Origin: Vulcanimicrobiota bacterium
GTDB taxonomy: Bacteria > Vulcanimicrobiota > Vulcanimicrobiia > Vulcanimicrobiales > Vulcanimicrobiaceae
Assembly (NCBI GenBank): GCA_019233415.1
Contig: JAFAMK010000454.1
Location: forward strand, 1 to 13,243
Direction of reading: 5' to 3'
DNA length: 13,243 nt
Shown here: piece after piece, positions 6,252 to 11,966 of the stretch
Layout: each line of letters starts with the position of its first letter
Position numbering within the stretch: position 1 is the stretch's first letter
Position numbers and translations under genes: made by a program
The notes under the pieces: generated by a model
The model's database searches: none
Told to the model about the DNA's origin: nothing
What the model saw: the letters and a program-made list of their open reading frames with translations, nothing else

Positions 6252-6697
6252 GCCAGCACCTCGTCGAGGTTCTCCAGAATCGCCGTCCAGCCGTCGGTGT
6301 GGCCGTCGCGCGACTCAGCGTTGCGCAGGCGTTCGTGCGTCAGGACGAGATCGGTCTTGCCGTCGCGCTCGAAGAACTCGAGCGTCACCTGCGACTCGTT
6401 GACGAGTGCCGGATCGTCCTCGTCCCACGCCCACGTGAAGACGATGCGTTCGGGTTTGCGAATGTCGAGGTACGTGCCGCGTACGGCCCACGGGCCGTCG
6501 GCGGTGTTCATCACCACCTTGTAGCTGCCGCCGACGCGCGGATCGATCTCCAGCTCGCCGATGGTGACGTCTTTCGGGCCGAAGAAGCGGCGCAGCGTCT
6601 CGGCGTTCAGCCAGGCGTTGAAGACGCGCTCGCGCGGCGCGCCGTAGCTGCGGCTGACGCGCAGCGTCGTGTCGGCATCGGTCGTCGAGTTGGTCAC
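6248..6697 (-). CDS. SRPBCC / AHSA1-like (activator of Hsp90 ATPase homologue) protein
   Basis: 149-aa START-like fold with a hydrophobic ligand cavity. Conserved AHSA1-type segments: RSYGAPRERVFNAWLNAETL (about 16-35) with FFGPKDVT following, DPRVGGSYKVVM (52-63), GTYLDIRKPERIVFTWAW (74-91), VTLEFFERDGKTDLVLTHE and the C-terminal helix DGWTAILENLDEVL. Despite the family name, small bacterial members like this are not known co-chaperones; ligand binding or catalysis is unassigned. The GTG start overlaps the arsR stop (GTGA, 6694-6697), and its own stop overlaps the VOC start, so all three genes are probably translated in series from one message controlled by the ArsR protein. Confidence 0.92.
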   Translation of the reverse strand: MTNSTTDADTTLRVSRSYGAPRERVFNAWLNAETLRRFFGPKDVTIGELEIDPRVGGSYKVVMNTADGPWAVRGTYLDIRKPERIVFTWAWDEDDPALVNESQVTLEFFERDGKTDLVLTHERLRNAESRDGHTDGWTAILENLDEVLA

Positions 6698-7023
6698 GAG
6701 TGTTCTCCCTGTTCGGTCAGTACGTCATCCAGACGGTCGAGCGTCTCTTCCCAGAACTTCTGCTGGCGGTCGAGCCACGTCGACGCCGAGTGCATCGCGA
6801 CCGGCACGAGGTCGAGGTAGTGCGTGCGTCCGGTGACGATGCGCTTGACGAGCCCGGCCCGTTCGAGCACTTTGACGTGCTTCGAAAGCGCCGGCTGGGA
6901 CATGTCGAAGCCCGCCGCCACCTCGCCCACGCTGCGGCGGCCGCGCGCGAGCCGCTCCACCATGCGTCGCCGCGTGGGGTCGGCCAGGGCCGCGAAAACG
7001 TCGTTCAGTGCTGGGTAAGACAT
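6694..7023 (-). CDS. ArsR-type winged-helix transcriptional repressor without metal-site cysteines
   Basis: 109 aa. The N-terminus ALNDVFAALADPTRRRMVERL is the ArsR dimer/first-helix segment. The recognition unit MSQPALSKHVKVLERAGLVK (about 41-60) is the helix-turn-helix, and GRTHYLDL is the wing. There is no cysteine in the protein, so an As/Cd-type CxC sensor is excluded. It belongs to the group found in front of SRPBCC genes. The ATG at 7023 lies within a 20-bp palindrome that covers the -10 to start-codon region, so autorepression of the arsR-SRPBCC-VOC operon is likely. The predicted leader is only about nine bases with no Shine-Dalgarno sequence. The signal is unknown. Confidence 0.95.
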   Translation of the reverse strand: MSYPALNDVFAALADPTRRRMVERLARGRRSVGEVAAGFDMSQPALSKHVKVLERAGLVKRIVTGRTHYLDLVPVAMHSASTWLDRQQKFWEETLDRLDDVLTEQGEHS

Positions 7024-7041
7024 ATAACTTGCGAGTTATAT
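7022..7041 (-). promoter_or_regulatory. Palindromic operator of the ArsR operon
   Basis: ATATAACT (7022-7029), four-base centre TGCG, then AGTTATAT (7034-7041): a perfect 8+8 inverted repeat in a GC-rich region. It covers part of the -10 element, the predicted transcription start and the first two bases of the arsR ATG. Position and symmetry are what a dimeric winged-helix autorepressor would use. Confidence 0.6.
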
Positions 7042-7067
7042 ATACGCTGGCCCGCGCGATCTGTCAA
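7039..7067 (-). promoter_or_regulatory. Promoter of arsR-SRPBCC-VOC
   Basis: On the minus strand a perfect -35 TTGACA (7067-7062) is followed by 17 bp and then TATATA (7044-7039, four of six -10 positions). Transcription would begin near 7032. The palindromic operator overlaps the -10 element, giving a simple occlusion switch. Confidence 0.6.
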
Positions 7068-7080
7068 GCCGCGCGTGACG

Positions 7081-7115
7081 GAAAAGAAGAAGCCCCGGCA
7101 AGCTGCCGGGGCTTC
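7081..7115 (-). terminator. Rho-independent terminator of katG
   Basis: GAAGCCCCGGC (7089-7099) and GCCGGGGCTTC (7105-7115) form a perfect 11-bp GC-rich stem with a 5-nt loop. Read on the minus strand it is followed by TTCTTTTC (7088-7081). It lies 23 bp beyond the katG stop and just before the arsR -35 element, insulating the two units. Confidence 0.87.
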
Positions 7116-7138
7116 GTTCGGTCGCGGCGAGCGTCGCG

Positions 7139-9361
7139 TCAGGCGAGGTCGAAGCGATCGAGGTTCATCACCTTGTTCCACGCGGCGACGAAGTCCGTGA
7201 CGAACTTGTCCTTCGCGTCGTCGGCGGCGTAGACTTCGGCGATCGCGCGAAGCTGCGAGTTCGATCCGAAGACCAGGTCGGCGCGCGTGCCGGTCCACTT
7301 CGGCTGTCCGGTCGCGCGGTCGCGGCCTTCGAACACTTCGTTCGTCGTGTCGACGGGTTTCCACGTCGTCCCCATGTCGAGCAGGTTGACGAAGAAGTCG
7401 TTGGTGAGCGTTCCGGGGCGGTTCGTGAAGACGCCGTGCTTCGTGTGGCCGGTGTTCGTGTCGAGGGCGCGCATCCCGCCGACGAGGGCGGTCATCTCGG
7501 GCGCGGTCAGCGTCAGCAACTGCGCCTTGTCGACGAGCGCGGCTTCTGTCGGCGTGCCGTACGGCGTCGCCTTGAGGTAGTTACGGAAGCCGTCCGCCAT
7601 CGGTTCGAGCACCGCGAACGCCGCGGCGTCGGTCTGCTCTTGCGACGCGTCGGTACGGCCCGGCGTGAACGGCACCGTGACGTTGTGGCCGGCGCCTTTT
7701 GCAGCCGCTTCGACAGCGGAGCAGCCGCCGAGCACGATCAGGTCAGCGAGCGAAACCTGTTTGCCACCGGTCTGCGCGGCGTTGAACTCGCTTTGAATCT
7801 TTTCGAGTGCGGAGAGCACCGTCGCGAGTTGCGACGGCTCGTTCGCCGCCCAGTCCTTTTGCGGGGCGAGCCGCAGACGCGCGCCGTTCGCGCCGCCGCG
7901 TTTGTCGGAGCCGCGGAACGTCGACGCGGAGGCCCATGCCGTCGACACGAGCTGCGGAACCGTCAGGCCCGACGCGAGGATCTTCGCCTTCAGCGCGGCG
8001 ACGTCGGCGTCGTCGATCGGCTTGTACGTCGCCGCCGGCACCGGGTCTTGCCAGATCAGCTCCTCCGCGGGAACCTCCGCGCCGAGGTAGCGCGCGCGCG
8101 GTCCCATGTCGCGATGCGTGAGCTTGAACCACGCGCGCGCGAACGCGTCCGCGAGTTCTTCCGGATGCTCGTGGAAGCGCTTCGAGATCGGGCCGTACGC
8201 CGGGTCGACGCGCAAGGCGAGGTCGGTCGTGAGCATCATCGGCGCGTGCCGTTTCGACGGGTCGTGCGCGTCGGGAACCGTGCCGTCGGCCGCGGCGTCC
8301 TTCGGCGTCCACTGGTTCGCACCGGCCGGGCTCTTCGTCAGCACCCACTCGTACTTGTAGAGATTGTCGAAGTAGCCGTTGTCCCACCTCACCGGGTTCG
8401 TCGTCCACGCGCCTTCGAGACCGCTCGTGATCGTCGCGTCGCCGTTGCCGCTGCCGAAGCTGTTGCTCCAGCCGAGTCCCTGCGCTTCGATCGGCGCGCC
8501 TTCGGGTTCGGGGCCGACGTACTGTTTCGGGTCGGCGGCGCCGTGGACTTTGCCGAACGTGTGCCCGCCGGCGATCAGCGCGACGGTTTCCTCGTCGTTC
8601 ATCGCCATGCGGCCGAACGTCTCGCGAATGTCGCGCGCCGAGGCGGCCGGATCGGGATTGCCGTTCGGGCCTTCCGGATTCACGTAGATCAGGCCCATCT
8701 GCACGGCGCCGTACGGGTCGGCCAGCTCACGGTCGCCGGAGTAGCGCTCGTCGCCGAGCCACGTGTGCTCGTGGCCCCAGTTGATGTCTTCTTCGGGCTC
8801 GTACACGTCGACGCGCCCGCCGCCGAAGCCGAACGTCTTGAAGCCCATCGACTCGAGCGCGACGTTGCCGGCGAGCACCATCAAGTCGGCCCACGAGATC
8901 TTGCTGCCGTACTTCTGCTTGACCGGCCACAGCAGCCGGCGCGCCTTGTCGAGGTTCGCATTGTCGGGCCAGCTGTTGAGCGGCGCGAAGCGCTGCGTCC
9001 CCGACCCCGCACCGCCGCGGCCGTCGTGAATGCGGTACGTCCCGGCGCTGTGCCACGCCATGCGAATCATCAGCGGGCCGTAGTGGCCGTAGTCGGCGGG
9101 CCACCACGGCTGCGAGCGCGTCATCAGCGCGGCGAGGTCGGCCTTCACCGCGGCGAGATCGAGTTTTTTGAACTCCTCGGCGTAGTCGAACGCCGGACCC
9201 ATCGGGTCGGTCAGCGGCGAGAACTGGTGGAGAACCTTCAGGTTCAGCTGGTTCGGCCACCAGTCCCGATTCGTCATCATTCCGGCGTCCAAATGGGTGC
9301 CGCGCGGCGTGCCGTGCGGCACGGGGCATTCGCCGTTCTTCTGGAGCTCCGAGTCGAGCAT
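7139..9361 (-). CDS. katG: Catalase-peroxidase
   Basis: 740 aa, full family length. KatG is a haem b enzyme that removes hydrogen peroxide by both catalase and broad peroxidase activity; it is soluble and dimeric. The distal haem site is MIRMAWHSAGTYR, with Arg100, Trp103 and His104. The proximal ligand is His267 in AGGHTFGKVHG. The Met-Tyr-Trp cross-link needed for catalase activity is intact: Trp103, Tyr226 (in GLIYVNPEGPNG) and Met252 (in MAMNDEE). The second, haem-less domain occupies about residues 430-740. Start ATG 9361 has GGAGG (9378-9374) 12 bases upstream. The gene has its own promoter and terminator, so it is monocistronic. No oxyR or furA neighbour is visible. All key residues are present, so it should be active. 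Confidence 0.98.
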   Translation of the reverse strand: MLDSELQKNGECPVPHGTPRGTHLDAGMMTNRDWWPNQLNLKVLHQFSPLTDPMGPAFDYAEEFKKLDLAAVKADLAALMTRSQPWWPADYGHYGPLMIRMAWHSAGTYRIHDGRGGAGSGTQRFAPLNSWPDNANLDKARRLLWPVKQKYGSKISWADLMVLAGNVALESMGFKTFGFGGGRVDVYEPEEDINWGHEHTWLGDERYSGDRELADPYGAVQMGLIYVNPEGPNGNPDPAASARDIRETFGRMAMNDEETVALIAGGHTFGKVHGAADPKQYVGPEPEGAPIEAQGLGWSNSFGSGNGDATITSGLEGAWTTNPVRWDNGYFDNLYKYEWVLTKSPAGANQWTPKDAAADGTVPDAHDPSKRHAPMMLTTDLALRVDPAYGPISKRFHEHPEELADAFARAWFKLTHRDMGPRARYLGAEVPAEELIWQDPVPAATYKPIDDADVAALKAKILASGLTVPQLVSTAWASASTFRGSDKRGGANGARLRLAPQKDWAANEPSQLATVLSALEKIQSEFNAAQTGGKQVSLADLIVLGGCSAVEAAAKGAGHNVTVPFTPGRTDASQEQTDAAAFAVLEPMADGFRNYLKATPYGTPTEAALVDKAQLLTLTAPEMTALVGGMRALDTNTGHTKHGVFTNRPGTLTNDFFVNLLDMGTTWKPVDTTNEVFEGRDRATGQPKWTGTRADLVFGSNSQLRAIAEVYAADDAKDKFVTDFVAAWNKVMNLDRFDLA

Positions 9362-9373
9362 ACTCTTCTCTGT

Positions 9374-9417
9374 CCTCCGGATTTGCTGTGAGAGTGAGAA
9401 CCGTTTTCATCCGGAGG
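9374..9417 (-). promoter_or_regulatory. Inverted repeat enclosing the katG Shine-Dalgarno sequence
   Basis: CCTCCGGAT (minus strand 9417-9409) and ATCCGGAGG (9382-9374) are perfect 9-bp complements separated by 26 nt. The second arm contains the GGAGG ribosome site of katG. If both arms are in the mRNA, the site is sequestered. If transcription begins near 9408, as the promoter suggests, the first arm is only DNA, and the pair would be two operator half-sites about 35 bp apart. Confidence 0.35.
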
Positions 9418-9443
9418 CTACTCCAACCGGCGTGCCGTGTCAA
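9415..9443 (-). promoter_or_regulatory. katG promoter
   Basis: Perfect -35 TTGACA (9443-9438 on the minus strand), 17 bp, then TAGCCT (9420-9415), which matches the -10 consensus in only three of six positions. A good -35 with a weak -10 and repeats just upstream suggests an activated promoter. Confidence 0.5.
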
Positions 9444-9460
9444 GCGCCGAGCAGCGCCGA
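9443..9460 (-). repeat. Tandem 8-bp direct repeat abutting the katG -35 element
   Basis: TCGGCGCT occurs twice on the minus strand (9460-9453 and 9450-9443) with a 10-bp period, one helical turn. The last T is the first base of TTGACA. Repeats in phase on one face of the helix at the -35 edge are a typical layout for an activator site; the protein is unknown. Confidence 0.4.
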
Positions 9461-9468
9461 TGTTCGAG

Positions 9469-10377
9469 CTATGCGGGCGTGCGCGCTTCGAAGTAGTGCG
9501 GCTGGTCGAGGTCCTCCAGAAGCGTCGCGTGCACAGGTTCCCACCCCAGCCGTTCCCGCGTCCGCGCGCTCGATGCGGGCGCGTCCATGCCGAAGAGGCG
9601 CCCGAGCCAGCCGAAATGCTGCGCCGCGTCGTCGCCGGATTTCGAGACGACCGGGACGTTCAGGCGGCGGCCGATGGCCGCCGCGATCTCGCGCGTCGGG
9701 ACGCCTTCGTCGGCGACGCCGTGGTAGCGAGCGCCGGCCGTGCCGTGTTCGAGGACCAGACGGTAGAGGCGGGCGGCGTCGAGGCGGTGCACCGCGGGCC
9801 AGCGGTTCTGCCCGTCGCCGACGTAGGCCGCGACGCCCTTTTCGCGGGCGATGCCGATGAGCATCGGGACGAAGCCGTGATCGCCTTCGCCGTGGACCGT
9901 CGGCGGAAGGCGCACGAGCGACGCCCGAACGCCCTGCGACGCGAACGACAGCGTCGTCGCTTCGGACGCGCTGCGGTGGCTCGCGGGGCTCCCGGCCGGC
10001 GGGGCGTCGTCTTCGGCTCCGAGCCGGCCCTCCGCGAGGACGAGCGTGCCCGAGGTCGTGACGAGCGGACGACCCGAGCCGGCCAGCGCGGCGCCGAGCA
10101 CGTCGATCGCGCGGCGATCGGTCTCGCCGGCCGCGTGAATGTCCGAGAAGTCGTGGATGAAGGCGAGGTGGATGACGCCGTCCGCGGCGGCTGCGCCGCT
10201 CCGCAGGCTGTCGTGATCTTCGAGCGCGCCGCGCTGTACCTCGGCGCCGGCCGCGGTGAGCGCCGCGGCGGCGGCGCCCGAGCGGGCGAGCCCGAGCACC
10301 GTGTGGCCAGCGGTGAGAAGCTCGTTGACGACGGCAGTGCCGATGAAGCCGGTTGCGCCGGTGACGAAAACACGCAT
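9469..10377 (-). CDS. NAD(P)-dependent atypical short-chain dehydrogenase/epimerase (SDR)
   Basis: 302 aa. The Rossmann start VFVTGATGFIG (3-13) carries the GxxGxxG dinucleotide motif. Later blocks are typical of the atypical SDR5-like group: VIHLAFIHDFSD, LVTTSGTLVLAEG, HRSASEATTLSFASQGVRAS, LVRLPPTVHGEGDHGFVPML and NRWPAVHRLDAARLYRLVLE. The classical YxxxK pair is replaced by the SEATT segment, which is normal for this group, so its oxidoreductase chemistry and substrate are unsettled. ATG 10377 has GGAGGG (10393-10388) ten bases upstream. The longer open frame reaching 11313 is antisense to the neighbouring regulator and is not coding. The gene is divergent from an MmyB-like regulator across 96 bp, a common pairing that suggests control by it. 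Confidence 0.93.
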   Translation of the reverse strand: MRVFVTGATGFIGTAVVNELLTAGHTVLGLARSGAAAAALTAAGAEVQRGALEDHDSLRSGAAAADGVIHLAFIHDFSDIHAAGETDRRAIDVLGAALAGSGRPLVTTSGTLVLAEGRLGAEDDAPPAGSPASHRSASEATTLSFASQGVRASLVRLPPTVHGEGDHGFVPMLIGIAREKGVAAYVGDGQNRWPAVHRLDAARLYRLVLEHGTAGARYHGVADEGVPTREIAAAIGRRLNVPVVSKSGDDAAQHFGWLGRLFGMDAPASSARTRERLGWEPVHATLLEDLDQPHYFEARTPA

Positions 10378-10388
10378 TGAAAAGAATC

Positions 10389-10408
10389 CCTCCGATTTGC
10401 GACGGAGG
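10389..10408. promoter_or_regulatory. Palindrome between the SDR gene and its divergent regulator
   Basis: CCTCCG (10389-10394), 8-nt centre, CGGAGG (10403-10408). On the SDR strand the second arm is the ribosome binding site and the first lies at the predicted transcription start. It could be an operator for the divergent regulator or a Shine-Dalgarno-masking hairpin. It shares its arms with the inverted repeat before katG. Confidence 0.35.
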
Positions 10409-10410
10409 CC

Positions 10411-10416
10411 ATTGTA
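10411..10416 (-). promoter_or_regulatory. -10 element of the SDR gene
   Basis: TACAAT on the minus strand (five of six consensus positions) would place the transcription start near 10404, 27 bases before the ATG. The -35 region at 17 bp is TTTTTC, a poor match, so the promoter may be weak or activated. Confidence 0.4.
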
Positions 10417-10473
10417 GTCGTGTCCAACGGAGCGAAAAAGCCGTGACGTTATCGGGGTAAGAGAACTACCAGG

Positions 10474-11304
10474 ATGAGCGCGCCCGCCGCGAGCGGCAAC
10501 CAGCTCGGAGCATATCTGAAAGACCGCCGCGCGCGCCTCGATCCCGCGGCGCTCGGTTTGCCGTTGTCGCGGCGGCGAACGCCCGGCTTGCGGCGCGAGG
10601 AAGTCGCGCAGCGCGCGAACGTCAGCGCGACGTGGTACACGTGGCTCGAACAAGGCCGGGGCGGCGCGCCGTCGGCGGACGTGCTCGACCGCATCGCCGA
10701 CGCGCTCATGCTGACCGAAGTCGAACGTGAGCATCTCTTCTTGATCGCGCTCGGTCGGCTGCCCGACGTGAAGTACCGCGGCAGCGAGGACGTCACGCCG
10801 CGGCTGCAGCGCGTGCTCGATGCGCTGGAGCTGAGCCCCGCGCTGATCAAGACCTCGACGTGGGACATCGTCGCGTGGAACCGCGCGGCGGTAGCGGTGC
10901 TGGCCGACTACGGCGCGCTCCCGGCCGCGCAGCGCAATCTCCTGCGCATGTTCTTCCTCAGCACCGCCGTCCGCCAGAAGAACCCGGATTGGGCGAGCGT
11001 CGCGCGGTTCGCGGTGGCGGCGTTTCGCGCCGACGTCGCGCGCGCCGGCGCGACGGAGAGCGTGCAATCGCTGGTCGACGAGCTTCGCGAGCGGAGCCCG
11101 GAGTTCGACGCAATGTGGCGTGAGAACGACGTTCGCAGCGGGTACGGAAACAGCGCGAAGATCCTCAGACACCCGCGTATCGGGCTGATCGCGCTGGAGT
11201 ATTCGACGTTCGCCGTCGACGGCCGGCCCGACCTCGCGCTGATGGTCTACAATCCGGCGACGCCCGAGGACGCCGAGAAAATCAGACAGCTCGTCAAACC
11301 GTAG
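10474..11304 (+). CDS. XRE-family HTH regulator with MmyB-like ligand-binding domain
   Basis: 276 aa, typical for the family. Residues about 10-80 form the XRE helix-turn-helix; the core is the segment RRRTPGLRREEVAQ, then ANVSATWYTWLEQGRG, the characteristic MmyB-type recognition region. The C-terminal PAS-like MmyB domain (about 108-276) has WDIVAWNRAAVAVLADY, NLLRMFFL, LRERSPEFDAMW and IALEYSTFAVDGRPDLALMVYNPA. Family members (for example MmyB of Streptomyces) are transcription factors that bind fatty-acid-like ligands. ATG 10474 has only a weak ribosome site (AGG directly before it). It is divergent from the SDR gene and probably regulates it. Its 3' end overlaps the convergent hydrolase gene by 11 bp. 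Confidence 0.95.
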   Translation: MSAPAASGNQLGAYLKDRRARLDPAALGLPLSRRRTPGLRREEVAQRANVSATWYTWLEQGRGGAPSADVLDRIADALMLTEVEREHLFLIALGRLPDVKYRGSEDVTPRLQRVLDALELSPALIKTSTWDIVAWNRAAVAVLADYGALPAAQRNLLRMFFLSTAVRQKNPDWASVARFAVAAFRADVARAGATESVQSLVDELRERSPEFDAMWRENDVRSGYGNSAKILRHPRIGLIALEYSTFAVDGRPDLALMVYNPATPEDAEKIRQLVKP

Positions 11305-11953
11305 CGAAATCACCCCGAAGAAAGGCGATCGTGCGGTCCCAGGCGAGGTTCGCGGCTGCTGCGTCGTAAACGTCGGTGCGGTCGGGTTCGACGAACCAGT
11401 GCTTCGTGCCGGGGTACGTGTGGAACACCACTGGACGACCCTCGCGGCGAAGCGCGTCTTCTAGCCTGGCGGCGTACGCGGGCGGCTCGTATGCGTCGTC
11501 TTCGGCGAAGTGGCCGAGGTAGCGGGCGCGTGACCGGCTGAGGTCGGCCGGTCCGGTGCCGTAGAAGAGAACGACCGCGTCGATGCGGTCCGGCGCGCGC
11601 GCGGACACATCGACCGCGTAGAAGCCGCCCAGCGAGAAGCCCATCACCGCAACGCCGGTACCGTCGGAACGGCTCGTCAGAAAATCGAGCGCGCTGGCAA
11701 TCTCGGCGCGCGCTTCGTCAACGCGCGCATCGAGCGACTCGCCGAGCACCTGCGCCTCGTCGATCCGATTCGTCACCTTGCCGTGATACAGATCGGGCGC
11801 GAATGCCACAAAGCCGGCGCCGGCAAGCCGGTCGCACGCGCCGCGAATCGTCGCGTTGAGTCCCCACCACGCGTGAAGGACGAGGACGCCCTTGCCCTTG
11901 CCATGCGCCGGGAGCGCGAGGTAGCCGTCGGGTTGGTGATCGCCGGTCTGCAC
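11294..11953 (-). CDS. Dienelactone hydrolase family alpha/beta hydrolase (Ser variant)
   Basis: 219 aa, the normal DLH length. Family segments: VLVLHAWWGLN (23-33), the oxyanion-hole loop; FVAFAPDLYHGKVT (48-61); the nucleophile elbow GFSLGG (105-110); FAEDDAYEPP with the acid at Asp152 or Asp153; and PGTKHWFVE with His185. Classical carboxymethylenebutenolidase uses Cys in the elbow; here it is Ser107, so the enzyme may act as a general esterase. The substrate is unknown. GTG 11953 is the first available start, with AGGG only two bases before it, so the start is uncertain. It follows the NHL-protein gene by 13 bp on the same strand and may be co-transcribed or read-through translated. Its 3' end overlaps the MmyB-like gene. 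Confidence 0.92.
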   Translation of the reverse strand: MQTGDHQPDGYLALPAHGKGKGVLVLHAWWGLNATIRGACDRLAGAGFVAFAPDLYHGKVTNRIDEAQVLGESLDARVDEARAEIASALDFLTSRSDGTGVAVMGFSLGGFYAVDVSARAPDRIDAVVLFYGTGPADLSRSRARYLGHFAEDDAYEPPAYAARLEDALRREGRPVVFHTYPGTKHWFVEPDRTDVYDAAAANLAWDRTIAFLRGDFATV

Positions 11954-11966
11954 GACCCTGGTTTCG

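Noticed and set aside
7436..9391. 651-residue open frame on the plus strand opposite katG
   Set aside because: Arg/Val-rich shadow of katG with no recognisable domain and no ribosome site.
10378..11313. N-terminal extension of the SDR frame to 614 residues
   Set aside because: It lies opposite the MmyB-like gene. The SDR fold begins at ATG 10377, which has a good GGAGGG ribosome site.
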